Source: Candidatus Pelagibacter communis (lineage in GTDB: Bacteria; Pseudomonadota; Alphaproteobacteria; Pelagibacterales; Pelagibacteraceae). Taken from it: DNA of 64,000 bases. Of the stretch, positions 16,542 to 24,903 are shown one piece after another. The position numbers were made by a program, and so were the translations under genes. Under the pieces are notes generated by a model that made no database searches, was not told the origin of the DNA, and saw only the letters and a program-made list of their open reading frames with translations. The stretch covers positions 323,649-387,648 of the forward strand of contig NZ_LANA01000001.1 of the NCBI RefSeq assembly GCF_012932795.1. The letters run 5' to 3'. Numbering within the stretch: position 1 is the first letter of the stretch; every line of letters starts with the position of its first letter.

Positions 16542-16626
16542 TGGTGGGCGAAGAGAGAATCGAACTCTCACTTCTTGCGAAACACGATTTTGAGTCGTGC
16601 GCGTCTACCAGTTCCGCCACTCGCCC
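16542..16626 (-). tRNA. tRNA-Leu (anticodon CAA)
   Basis: On the minus strand GGGCGAG...TTCGCCC forms the acceptor stem, CACGA/TCGTG encloses the loop CTCAAAA (anticodon CAA, codon UUG), a long variable arm marks the class II tRNA, and the T arm is GAGAG-TTCGATT-CTCTC. CCA is encoded (16544-16542). A TATAAT box at 16643-16638 lies at the right distance for a promoter. Confidence 0.95.
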
Positions 16627-16637
16627 TGAATTTTACT

Positions 16638-16666
16638 ATTATAACTATAAAATTAAATAGTATAAG
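16638..16666 (-). promoter_or_regulatory. Candidate promoter of tRNA-Leu
   Basis: A perfect -10 box TATAAT occurs at 16643-16638, with only a weak -35 (CTTATA, 16666-16661) 17 bp upstream. Transcription would begin a few bases before the mature 5' end of the tRNA. Confidence 0.45.
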
Positions 16667-16693
16667 AACTTAATTTATATTAAAACCAAAAAA

Positions 16694-17290
16694 ATGATTA
16701 AATTTTTGTATCAAAAATCTTTAAAACTTGCTGCACACAAGAGTTCAAAAACTTTTTTAGCAATAATATCTTTTGTTGAAAGTTCTTTTTTTCCTATTCC
16801 ACCTGATGTCATGATTGCGCCGATGGTCATTGCAAGAAAAAATGATTATATAAAAATTTTTTTAATAGCTACAATATTTTCTACATTAGGAGGTTTTTTA
16901 GGTTATTTTATAGGTTTATCCTTTTCAGATGTAGCTATGCTTGTTGTTGAGTTTTACGGTTATGAAAGTAAAGTCGATGATTTAAAAGATGATTTTTCTA
17001 TTGGTGATGGTCGCTTCATTTGGATAGCAACATTATTTCTTGCTGGATTTACACCCTTGCCATTTAAAGTTTTCACTATAACTAGTGGCATGATCGGTTT
17101 TAATTTATTTATATTCTTTTTTATTTGTTTGATCTCTAGAGGTTTGAGGTTTTTTATAGTTTCTTATCTTTCATTTAAGTTTGGAAATACTTTTAATAAA
17201 TTCATGGAAACAGAGGCTGCAAAATGGTTTGCAATTTTAGGTATTTTAATTGTAGCTATCTTTGGTCTAATATATTTTGTGATTAAATAA
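16694..17290 (+). CDS. YqaA-type DedA/SNARE-associated membrane protein
   Basis: This 198-aa inner-membrane protein begins with the YqaA-family segment FVESSFFPIPPDVMIAP (about residues 28-44), where the PIPPD re-entrant motif is diagnostic. About four to five hydrophobic helices follow, including the Gly-rich LGGFLGYFIG. DedA-superfamily proteins are lipid or carrier flippases; the exact substrate of YqaA forms is unknown. It is the first gene of a run yqaA-dsbB-coq7 with 1-bp spacing and then a 14-bp overlap. Confidence 0.87.
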   Translation: MIKFLYQKSLKLAAHKSSKTFLAIISFVESSFFPIPPDVMIAPMVIARKNDYIKIFLIATIFSTLGGFLGYFIGLSFSDVAMLVVEFYGYESKVDDLKDDFSIGDGRFIWIATLFLAGFTPLPFKVFTITSGMIGFNLFIFFFICLISRGLRFFIVSYLSFKFGNTFNKFMETEAAKWFAILGILIVAIFGLIYFVIK

Positions 17291-17291
17291 T

Positions 17292-17774
17292 ATGTCTATA
17301 ATTAAATATCAAAAATCTTTAAGTCTAATATTGATTTTTAGTATTTTTGCACTTTTTTCAGCTTACTTCATTCAATATATATTAGGTCATCAACCATGTA
17401 ATTTATGTTTAATTCAAAGAATACCTTACATCTCTTCAGTAATAATTATTTTATTATGTTTTTATTTAAAAAAATTTGAGAAAGTATTTTTGATTTTTCT
17501 TAGTTTAATATTTCTTTTAGCTTCAGTAATATCTTTCTACCATTTTGGTATTGAACAAGGTTTTTTTAAAGAGTCACTGGTGTGTGATTTAGATGATGCA
17601 GACAAAATTCTTAACCCAGATGAACTATTAAAAAAATTGAAAGAAAAAGCTGTAAGTTGTACTGATGTTACTTTTAAAATTTTTGGACTATCTCTTGCGA
17701 CTATAAACATCATTATTTCTTTAATATTATGTATTATAACTACAAGACTTTTTTTAAATTATGAAAAAAACTGA
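17292..17774 (+). CDS. dsbB: Disulfide bond formation protein DsbB
   Basis: DsbB reoxidises the periplasmic oxidant DsbA and passes electrons to ubiquinone. Four membrane helices are visible in 160 aa; the first redox pair is in QPCNLCLIQR (C-x2-C) and the second pair lies in the second periplasmic loop (VCDLDD... and VSCTDV). Its coupling with coq7, a ubiquinone biosynthesis gene overlapping it by 14 bp, fits the quinone connection. No dsbA is seen in the window. Confidence 0.92.
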   Translation: MSIIKYQKSLSLILIFSIFALFSAYFIQYILGHQPCNLCLIQRIPYISSVIIILLCFYLKKFEKVFLIFLSLIFLLASVISFYHFGIEQGFFKESLVCDLDDADKILNPDELLKKLKEKAVSCTDVTFKIFGLSLATINIIISLILCIITTRLFLNYEKN

Positions 17775-18294
17775 TAAAAATAAAGTAATAGAATTTATTA
17801 GAGTAGACCATGCTGGAGAACGTGGTGCAATAAAAATTTATGAGGGACAACTATTAGCACTCAACACCTTTTTAAAAAATGATGAACTAAAAAAAAAAAT
17901 TGAAGAAATGAAAGTACATGAAAAAGAACATTGTGATTATTTTGAAAATGAAATTAAAAAAAGGAATATTGAGCCTACTAAGTTTTTACCTTTGTGGGAT
18001 ATACTTGGTGTTGGACTTGGGTTTGGTTCAACAATTTTGGGAAAAAAAGCTGCTATGCTATGTACTGCTTCAGTCGAAGAAGTAATAGATGAACACTACT
18101 CAAATCAAATCAATGCATTAGAAAATGATGAAAAAAAATTAAGAGATAAAATTATTAAATTTAGAAAAGATGAATTACAACACAAAGATATAGCCTACAA
18201 AGAAGGGGCAACAAAAAAAGGTATGTATTCAATTTTAGACAAATTAATTAAAACTGGTTCTAAAATTGCCATTAATATATCTGAAAAGATATAA
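17761..18294 (+). CDS. coq7: Demethoxyubiquinone hydroxylase Coq7
   Basis: Coq7 is the di-iron monooxygenase for a late hydroxylation in ubiquinone synthesis. At 177 aa it shows all iron ligands: RVDHAGERGA with E20, the HEKEHCDYFE segment (ExxH), EEVIDEHY and the C-terminal RKDELQHKD (ExxH). It overlaps dsbB and ends immediately before the convergent HNH gene. Confidence 0.95.
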   Translation: MKKTDKNKVIEFIRVDHAGERGAIKIYEGQLLALNTFLKNDELKKKIEEMKVHEKEHCDYFENEIKKRNIEPTKFLPLWDILGVGLGFGSTILGKKAAMLCTASVEEVIDEHYSNQINALENDEKKLRDKIIKFRKDELQHKDIAYKEGATKKGMYSILDKLIKTGSKIAINISEKI

Positions 18295-18861
18295 TTAAGC
18301 CTCTAACTCAACATCCCAATATAAATAATCCATCCAACTTTTATGAAGAAAATTGGGTGGAAAGTTTTTACCATTTTTATGTAGATCTTCTGTTGATGGT
18401 TGATAAGGCTTTTGATTAAGTGTCATTTCTGAATTTTTTAATAGTCTGCCACCTTTTTTTACATTACATGAAGAGCAAGCTGTAACTACGTTTCCCCAAT
18501 TTGTCTCCCCACCTTTAGATCTTGGGAGCAAATGATCAAATGTTAATTCTTGATTACTACCACAATATTGACATGAAAACTTATCTCTTAAAAAAACATT
18601 AAACCTTGTAAAGCTAGGATTTGACTGAGGCTTAATAAAACTTTTTAAAGCAATTACACTTGGCAATTTCATGTTAAATGATGGACTTCTAATAACTCTA
18701 TCGTAATTACTAACTATGGTTACTCTGTTTAAAAATACGGATTTTACTGAGTCTTGCCAACTCCACAAGGACAGCGGATAATAGCTCAACGGTCTATAAT
18801 CGGCATTCAAAACTAATGCAGGACATTTTTCTAAAGAAAGATTTTGATCAGCAAAAAACAT
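18295..18861 (-). CDS. HNH endonuclease domain protein
   Basis: This 188-aa protein belongs to the small alphaproteobacterial/cyanobacterial HNH group. The core is CQYCGSN...LTFDHLLPRSKGG...W.NVVTACSSCNVKKGG: two CxxC zinc knuckles bracket the His-rich nuclease motif (DH...N...). The N-terminal part (ALVLNADYRPLSYYPLSLWSW) is conserved in this group. Its biological role is unknown; the nuclease residues are intact. It is a single gene, convergent with coq7 without any spacing. Confidence 0.9.
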   Translation of the reverse strand: MFFADQNLSLEKCPALVLNADYRPLSYYPLSLWSWQDSVKSVFLNRVTIVSNYDRVIRSPSFNMKLPSVIALKSFIKPQSNPSFTRFNVFLRDKFSCQYCGSNQELTFDHLLPRSKGGETNWGNVVTACSSCNVKKGGRLLKNSEMTLNQKPYQPSTEDLHKNGKNFPPNFLHKSWMDYLYWDVELEA

Positions 18862-18911
18862 ATTAAAATTCTAACTGAAAAAAATTATTATATCAATAAA
18901 TAGAATCTTAA

Positions 18912-19568
18912 TTAAATTTGGAAATTATTTTTTATATAATTTAATGCGACACTTGAGGCTTCAATTGGAATATGGTGTGCACTATCTTTTATCATTTTTG
19001 TCTCTATTTCAACATTATTTCTAATTAAAAAGTCTTTTGCTTCCAATAAAAAAGTTGGTGAAACAACTTCATCTTTATCTCCATGAAGCAATAATATTTT
19101 TGTTGAAGAAGTTTTTCTTTTAATTAGATCCTCTTGATTTATTACTTTTCCAGAAAAACCAACAATGCAATTATAGTTTTTGGTACTTGTTAGTCCTAAA
19201 TTTATAGACATCATGCATCCTTGGCTAAAGCCTGATAAACAAATTTGTGAATTTTCTAAATTATATTCATTTTTTATTTCTTCAATAAATTGATTAAGCT
19301 TTATTTCAGCTTTTTTTGACTGTTCTAAAATATATTCAAGATTATCACTGGTTAAGTCAAACCATTGGTATCCAGCTGGATTGATTGCACATCTTTCATG
19401 TCCATCAGGACATATAAAAATAGTATTTGGTAAAAACCTTTTCCAATTTAAGGTTAACATACCTATGTCTTTTCCATCACCACCATATCCGTGAAGTAAA
19501 ATAACCGCATTCTTAATTGGTATATTTTTTTCTGGCTTTATAATCGAAGCTGTCAGACAAAGTGTCAT
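18912..19568 (-). CDS. Phospholipase/carboxylesterase-family alpha/beta hydrolase
   Basis: At 218 aa it matches the YpfH/carboxylesterase 2 family. The nucleophile elbow GFSQG (about residues 112-116), LLHGDKDEVV with the acid, and DSAHHIP with the histidine give a complete Ser-Asp-His triad; the oxyanion segment LLHGYGGDGKD is near residue 24. Substrates are probably short-chain or lysophospholipid esters. It is a single gene, divergent from the HIG1-type gene. Confidence 0.9.
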   Translation of the reverse strand: MTLCLTASIIKPEKNIPIKNAVILLHGYGGDGKDIGMLTLNWKRFLPNTIFICPDGHERCAINPAGYQWFDLTSDNLEYILEQSKKAEIKLNQFIEEIKNEYNLENSQICLSGFSQGCMMSINLGLTSTKNYNCIVGFSGKVINQEDLIKRKTSSTKILLLHGDKDEVVSPTFLLEAKDFLIRNNVEIETKMIKDSAHHIPIEASSVALNYIKNNFQI

Positions 19569-19618
19569 AGATGTTTTTATTATGTTTTTTTATATAAAAA
19601 AGACACTACAATATAATT

Positions 19619-19822
19619 ATGATTTCTGGAACATTAGTTAAAATTTTTGGTATAGCCCTTTTAATAGTCGTTGCCGTTGTATTAATTTTAGGAATTGGCA
19701 CACTATTTAAAGGTGGAGAGACTAGTAAAAAATACTCAAATAAATTAATGCAGTTTAGAGTACTTTTTCAGTTTATAGCTATAATAGTCTTAGTCTGTTT
19801 TGCTTATTTTTTTAAAAATTAA
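19619..19822 (+). CDS. HIG1-type twin-transmembrane protein
   Basis: This 67-aa protein has two membrane helices separated by the loop GGETSKKYSNKLMQFRV, which is the signature of the bacterial HIG1/twin-TM family. Mitochondrial relatives associate with cytochrome c oxidase and respiratory supercomplexes; a similar role here is inference. Its stop overlaps the convergent TlpA-like gene by 4 bp. Confidence 0.88.
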   Translation: MISGTLVKIFGIALLIVVAVVLILGIGTLFKGGETSKKYSNKLMQFRVLFQFIAIIVLVCFAYFFKN

Positions 19823-20334
19823 TCATAATTTTTCAACCAATCAATAAACTCCTCATTATCGAAATCAGTGGAGCCCACAATTCTTGCAAACTCCTTGCCT
19901 TCTTTGTTAAATAGAATTGTAGTGGGTATTCCTCTTAACGAAAATTTTTTTGCTAAAGTAGCAGGCGCATCTATAAAAATATCTAAATTTCGAACATTCA
20001 ATTCTTTAAAAAAAAGTTCCATCTTAGAAACATTTTCTTTACCCATATTTATAGGAAAAATTTTTAAATCTTTGAAATCACTATTTGATTGAAGATTGTC
20101 TAAAGATGGCATCTCGTCTTTACATGGAACACACCAAGTTGCCCAAAAGTTAAATAAGACTAATTTTCCTCTAAAATCATCTAAATTAATGTTTTTTTGA
20201 TTTGTGTCTCTAAAAGTCACATCATCATATGTCTCTGGGTTTTTAATTAAAATTAAATTTCTTATATTAGGCTTTTCTGAAGCATAACTAAAATTTGTGA
20301 TTATTAGATAAATAAATATTATTAATAATTTCAT
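19819..20334 (-). CDS. TlpA/ResA-like periplasmic thioredoxin
   Basis: This 171-aa protein has an N-terminal signal peptide (MKLLIIFIYLIITNFSYA) and a thioredoxin fold with the redox motif WATWCVPCKDEMPS and the cis-proline segment RGIPTT. TlpA-type proteins keep haem-binding or copper-site cysteines reduced for cytochrome assembly; the precise partner is not shown here. It is a single gene, divergent from argH with 24 bp between starts. Confidence 0.92.
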   Translation of the reverse strand: MKLLIIFIYLIITNFSYASEKPNIRNLILIKNPETYDDVTFRDTNQKNINLDDFRGKLVLFNFWATWCVPCKDEMPSLDNLQSNSDFKDLKIFPINMGKENVSKMELFFKELNVRNLDIFIDAPATLAKKFSLRGIPTTILFNKEGKEFARIVGSTDFDNEEFIDWLKNYD

Positions 20335-20358
20335 ACTAAATATGTATAATTAATTATC

Positions 20359-21753
20359 ATGAACAAAAATAAAAACAATAAGGCAATATGGAATTCAAGA
20401 ATAAAGGAAGATGCTTCTATACTATTTCAAAAAGTAGGTAATTCGATAGACATTGATAAAAAGCTTTTTAAAGAAGATATTTTAGGATCGATTGTGCATG
20501 TTGAAATGCTATTTAGGCAGAAAATTATTTCTTTTAAGATTAAGAATAAGATAATCTATGGACTAAACAAAATTGAAAAAGAAATTTTAAAAAATAAATT
20601 TGAATATAATAAAAAATATGAAGATATTCATATGAATATTGAAAAAAGATTGTTTCAAATTATAGGTGAAGATGCAGGATATATCCATACTGCTAGATCT
20701 AGAAATGATCAAGTCATTACTGATTTTAAAATGTGGACTAGTTCTGCAACCAAAGAAATTATTAAAAATTTAAATGATATTATAAAAACAATTCTTAAAG
20801 TTTCTGAAAAAAATATTGAAACAATAATGCCAGGATTTACACATTTAAAAAATGCTCAAGCTGTATCGTTTGCACATTATTTAATGGCCTATGTAGAAAT
20901 GTTTAATAGAGATAAAAATAGATTTTTATATAACATAAAAAGTTTATCAGAATGTCCTCTTGGTGCTGCAGCATTAACTGGCACTTCTTTTAATATTGAT
21001 AGAAATTTCACTGCAAAAAAATTAGGCTTTGAAAAGCCAACTAATAACTCCATAGATACTGTTGCTGATAGAGATTTTGTTCTAGATTTTTTGTATAGTG
21101 TATCAGTTTGTTCCATGCATATTTCAAGAATTGCAGAGGAATTAATTATTTGGAATTCTGATGGTTTTAATTTGATCACCCTTTCAGACAAAGTTGTTAC
21201 GGGATCCTCTATAATGCCTCAAAAGAAAAACCCTGACTTATTAGAATATCTAAGAGGAAAAACTGGAACAACTTATGGAAACTTATTTTCAATGTTAACT
21301 ATACTCAAGGGCTTACCAATTTCCTATTTTAAAGATTTACAAGATGATAAGGAAATATTATTTAAATCTAATGAAATTCTAAATAATTGTATTTCAATTC
21401 TTAATGAAGTCTTAAAAAATTTAAGGCCTAACAAGCAACAAATGTTAAATCTTGCAAATTCTGGCTATATTACAGCTACAGATTTAGCTGATTATCTTGT
21501 TAAAAACCATTCAATGCCTTTTAGGAAAGCATATCAAATTACAGCCATGATTGTTAATTTTGCAGAAAAGAAAAATAAAAAATTAAATGAGCTTAGTGCT
21601 GAGGAATTAAAAAAAATTGAACCAAAGCTTACAACTGAAGTATTAAAGGTTTTTAATGTAAAAAACTCTGTAAACTCCAAAAAATCTTATGGTGGAACAT
21701 CTTTTGATAATATTAAAAAAATGATAATGAAATATAAAAAAGACATAAAATGA
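20359..21753 (+). CDS. argH: Argininosuccinate lyase
   Basis: ArgH performs the last step of arginine synthesis, splitting argininosuccinate to arginine and fumarate. At 464 aa it is full length. Visible motifs are TARSRNDQV (about 112-120), the GFTHLKNAQ region near 161, and the fumarase/aspartase superfamily signature GSSIMPQKKNPD (about 281-292). It overlaps a short lipoprotein gene (ATGA) and is the first gene of argH-lptM-lysA-plsC. Confidence 0.97.
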   Translation: MNKNKNNKAIWNSRIKEDASILFQKVGNSIDIDKKLFKEDILGSIVHVEMLFRQKIISFKIKNKIIYGLNKIEKEILKNKFEYNKKYEDIHMNIEKRLFQIIGEDAGYIHTARSRNDQVITDFKMWTSSATKEIIKNLNDIIKTILKVSEKNIETIMPGFTHLKNAQAVSFAHYLMAYVEMFNRDKNRFLYNIKSLSECPLGAAALTGTSFNIDRNFTAKKLGFEKPTNNSIDTVADRDFVLDFLYSVSVCSMHISRIAEELIIWNSDGFNLITLSDKVVTGSSIMPQKKNPDLLEYLRGKTGTTYGNLFSMLTILKGLPISYFKDLQDDKEILFKSNEILNNCISILNEVLKNLRPNKQQMLNLANSGYITATDLADYLVKNHSMPFRKAYQITAMIVNFAEKKNKKLNELSAEELKKIEPKLTTEVLKVFNVKNSVNSKKSYGGTSFDNIKKMIMKYKKDIK

Positions 21754-21866
21754 TAAAAAAAATAATTTTAATTTCTATATTTGGTATTTTATTATTATCT
21801 TGTGGAAAAAAGGGAGATCCTGAATATAAGGCTAACAAAAATAATATCCTTACATTTCAGATTTAA
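21750..21866 (+). CDS. lptM: LptM-like small lipoprotein (YifL family)
   Basis: This 38-aa protein is a short lipoprotein: signal MIKKIILISIFGILLLSC with the lipobox cysteine at 18, followed at once by GKKGDPEY, the hallmark of LptM/YifL. In E. coli LptM helps LptD mature in the outer membrane. In many proteobacteria the gene sits directly before lysA, as here: it overlaps argH by 4 bp and lysA by 1 bp (TAATG). It is easily missed because of its size. Confidence 0.88.
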   Translation: MIKKIILISIFGILLLSCGKKGDPEYKANKNNILTFQI

Positions 21867-23080
21867 TGAAATATATTAATAAAAGTCTCTCTATCGAAAG
21901 GGTTAAAGTTCAAGATATTGCTAAAAAATTTGGCACCCCAACATATTGTTACTCATTTGGCCAATTAAAAGAAAATATCGATAATTTTAAAAAGAGTTTT
22001 AAATCATTTTCACCCTTAATATGTTTTGCAGTTAAATCTAATACAAATATAACTTTAATTAGAGAAATTAAAAAGTTTGGACTTGGGGCTGATGTAGTTT
22101 CTATTGGTGAATTAATGATAGCACTTAAAGCTGGCATAAATCCAAAAAAAATTGTTTTTTCTGGAGTTGGAAAAACTTCAAATGAAATAAACTATGCAAT
22201 CGATAAAAAAATTTTGTTGATAAATGCTGAGTCTGAAAGTGAGATTAGTGAAATTGAAAGGATTGCTAAATACAAAAATAAAATTGTAAACATTGGTATT
22301 AGACTTAATCCAAATATTGACGCCAAAACATTAAAGCAAATTTCAACAGGGAAAAAAGAAAATAAATTTGGCGTAGATGAGAAAACATTTTTCAAAGTAG
22401 TAAAATATGTTGGACTCTCAAAAAATATCAATCTTAAATGTTTAAGTGTTCATTTGGGAAGCCAGATCTTAGATCATAAACCGTATGAAAAAATGCTTAA
22501 AGTAATAGATAAAATTATTAAAAAAAGTAATCATGATTTTGAATTTATCGATCTTGGTGGTGGCATGGGAATATCTTATGAAAAAAATACTAAGAAACTT
22601 AATTACCAAAAATATAATATTGCTATAAAAAAATTTTTAAGAAATCATAATTCTAAAATTATATTTGAACCTGGAAGATCAATAGTTGGTAACATAGGCT
22701 CACTTATTTCAAAAGTTATTTACATAAAGGGAAATGAAAAAAAAGACTTTGTTATACTCGATGCTGCTATGAATGACCTTATGAGACCAGCATTATATGG
22801 TGCAAATCATAGAACTATACCTGTAACAAAAACAAACCAAACTTCAAAGAAGACTTATGAGTTTGTTGGTCCGATTTGTGAAAGTACAGATAAATTTACG
22901 ACATTAAAAAAATTTCAGAAATTAAAAGAAAAAGATCTTGTGCTTATGTGTGATGTTGGAGCATATGGCATGTCGTTAAGCTCAAATTATAACATGAGAC
23001 CTAAACCAACAGAAATACTCATTAAAGGATCTAAAATTAATGTTATTAAAAAAAGACAAAAGCTGAAAGATTTAATCTAG
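21866..23080 (+). CDS. lysA: Diaminopimelate decarboxylase
   Basis: LysA makes L-lysine from meso-diaminopimelate using PLP. At 404 aa it is of normal length. The PLP lysine is in CFAVKSNTN (K57), the phosphate-binding glycine run is GGGMGISY, EPGRSIVGN follows, and the second active-site half has CESTDKF. It is translationally coupled to lptM by TAATG. Confidence 0.96.
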   Translation: MKYINKSLSIERVKVQDIAKKFGTPTYCYSFGQLKENIDNFKKSFKSFSPLICFAVKSNTNITLIREIKKFGLGADVVSIGELMIALKAGINPKKIVFSGVGKTSNEINYAIDKKILLINAESESEISEIERIAKYKNKIVNIGIRLNPNIDAKTLKQISTGKKENKFGVDEKTFFKVVKYVGLSKNINLKCLSVHLGSQILDHKPYEKMLKVIDKIIKKSNHDFEFIDLGGGMGISYEKNTKKLNYQKYNIAIKKFLRNHNSKIIFEPGRSIVGNIGSLISKVIYIKGNEKKDFVILDAAMNDLMRPALYGANHRTIPVTKTNQTSKKTYEFVGPICESTDKFTTLKKFQKLKEKDLVLMCDVGAYGMSLSSNYNMRPKPTEILIKGSKINVIKKRQKLKDLI

Positions 23081-23092
23081 TTTTTGATTCAA

Positions 23093-23794
23093 ATGATAAG
23101 AAATCTTTTATTTTCTCTTTTCTTCTTTTCAGGAATTATTATTATTTCTATTATATTTATTCCTGCATTTTTTCTTCCTCAAAAAATAACCTTATTCGGA
23201 GGAAAAATTATGGGGTATTGGACCTCATTTTGTTTGCGTGTTTTTTTATCAACAAAGATAATAATTAAAGGTAGGGAAAATATAATTAAAGATAAAAAGT
23301 TTTTTATAGCATCCTCTCATCAGTCAATGTTTGAAACTTTTTTTTTACAAACAATTTTTAATTCTCCAGTTTTTATTTTAAAAAAAGAGTTACTTTTGCT
23401 CCCAATATTTGGTTGGCATCTTAAAAAAATTGGCTCAATATCAATAAAAAGAAATAAAATATCAAAAGAAAACCTTAGTTTTTTTAATGATATATCAAAA
23501 CAAATAAATTTATCAGATAGACCACTAATTATTTTTCCACAGGGTACAAGATTATTACCTAAAGACAGAACACCTTTTAAAAAAGGTTCTAGTAGAATTT
23601 ATGAAGAACTAAAAATTTCATGCCAACCAATAGCAATTAACTCTGGAAATACTTGGCCAAAAAAAGGTTTAAAAAAAATTAATACAATTTTAACTATCTC
23701 AATTTTGAAAGCAATTGAACCTGGGCTACAAAAAGAAATTTTTTTAAAAAAATTAGAGAGCGTTATATACTCTGAACTAGACTTTCTAAATTAA
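23093..23794 (+). CDS. plsC: 1-acyl-sn-glycerol-3-phosphate acyltransferase
   Basis: PlsC converts lysophosphatidic acid to phosphatidic acid at the inner membrane. It has one or two N-terminal membrane helices, then the acyltransferase motif I SHQSMFET (HX4E form), and FPQGTRLLP for motif III. I use the ATG at 23093 (233 aa); a TTG three codons earlier (23084) is possible. It follows lysA by 12 bp and overlaps the convergent dnaN stop by 4 bp. Confidence 0.9.
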   Translation: MIRNLLFSLFFFSGIIIISIIFIPAFFLPQKITLFGGKIMGYWTSFCLRVFLSTKIIIKGRENIIKDKKFFIASSHQSMFETFFLQTIFNSPVFILKKELLLLPIFGWHLKKIGSISIKRNKISKENLSFFNDISKQINLSDRPLIIFPQGTRLLPKDRTPFKKGSSRIYEELKISCQPIAINSGNTWPKKGLKKINTILTISILKAIEPGLQKEIFLKKLESVIYSELDFLN

Positions 23795-24903
23795 CCTTTC
23801 ATAGGCATTACAACAAAAATACTATCAAAATCATCTGGATCTTTAATTAAAGCTGGAGAAGCAGTATCATTAAAAAAAATTTCAATTTTATTTCCATCTA
23901 ATTGTGAAGCAACATCAATCAAATATCTTGAATTAAAACTAATTTCTAAATCATGCTCAAACTTTACACTTAGACTTTCTTTTCCATCACCACTGTTTGT
24001 ATTATTTACAGACAAATTTAAAACATCTTTTGATAGATCAAATTTTACTCCATCTTTTTTATCTAATGAAACTGATGCAACTCTGTCAACAGAGTCTAAA
24101 AATAACTTTAAGTCTATTTCTAATTTCTTTTGATTATTTTTTGGTATCACCTGAACATAGTTAGGAAATTTACCATCAATTAACTTTGAGATTAAAATAC
24201 TATTATTTAATTCAAATTTAATTTTAGATTTAACATTTGAAATCTTCACATCTCCATTATAATTCTCTAATAGAGAACACAGTTGAAAGATTGTTTTTTT
24301 AGGCAATATAACAGCTTCAAAATCTACTTTTTGATCTAATCGTATTTTGGAAATAGACATTCTGTGACTATCTGTTGCTGCTGCTGTTAGAAAATTTTTA
24401 TCCTCAATTTCAGTTTGATGAAGGAAAATTCCACTTAGATAATGTCTTGTTTCATCATTAGAAACTGAAAATTTACATTTATTCAACAGTTTTAATAGTT
24501 GTTTAGATTTTATAGAGAACTCATTTTGATTAAAATTTTCATCAGTTAATGGAAATTCAGATGCACCAATACAATTTAAATTAAAAACAGATTTTTCTGA
24601 CTCAACTTGCAGTTTGCTAACATCCGTTAAAGACAGGTTAATTTTTTTTCCAGTGGAAAACTTTCTTATAATATCATACATGATTGATGAAGTGGTAGTT
24701 GTATTTCCTTCTTCAATAACCTCTACATTATTTATTTGATGAATAAATATTAAGTCTAAATCTGTTGCAGTAATTGTTAAACTTGACTTATCAGCGTTTA
24801 ATAAAACATTTGATAAAATTGGAAGTGTACTTCTTTTTTCTATTACACCCTGACAATAATTCAAAGCTTGTTGCAAATCTTGCTGGTTAACGTTAAATTT
24901 CAT
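23791..24903 (-). CDS. dnaN: DNA polymerase III beta sliding clamp
   Basis: DnaN is the ring clamp that tethers DNA polymerase III and other replication and repair proteins. Length (370 aa) and three-domain pattern are normal: N-terminal MKFNVNQQDLQQAL, the middle segment YLSGIFLHQ...AATDSHRMS, and the C-terminal end VVMPMKG close to the usual MP(M/V)R(L) form. It overlaps dnaA by 11 bp and is co-transcribed with it (dnaA-dnaN). Confidence 0.96.
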   Translation of the reverse strand: MKFNVNQQDLQQALNYCQGVIEKRSTLPILSNVLLNADKSSLTITATDLDLIFIHQINNVEVIEEGNTTTTSSIMYDIIRKFSTGKKINLSLTDVSKLQVESEKSVFNLNCIGASEFPLTDENFNQNEFSIKSKQLLKLLNKCKFSVSNDETRHYLSGIFLHQTEIEDKNFLTAAATDSHRMSISKIRLDQKVDFEAVILPKKTIFQLCSLLENYNGDVKISNVKSKIKFELNNSILISKLIDGKFPNYVQVIPKNNQKKLEIDLKLFLDSVDRVASVSLDKKDGVKFDLSKDVLNLSVNNTNSGDGKESLSVKFEHDLEISFNSRYLIDVASQLDGNKIEIFFNDTASPALIKDPDDFDSIFVVMPMKG

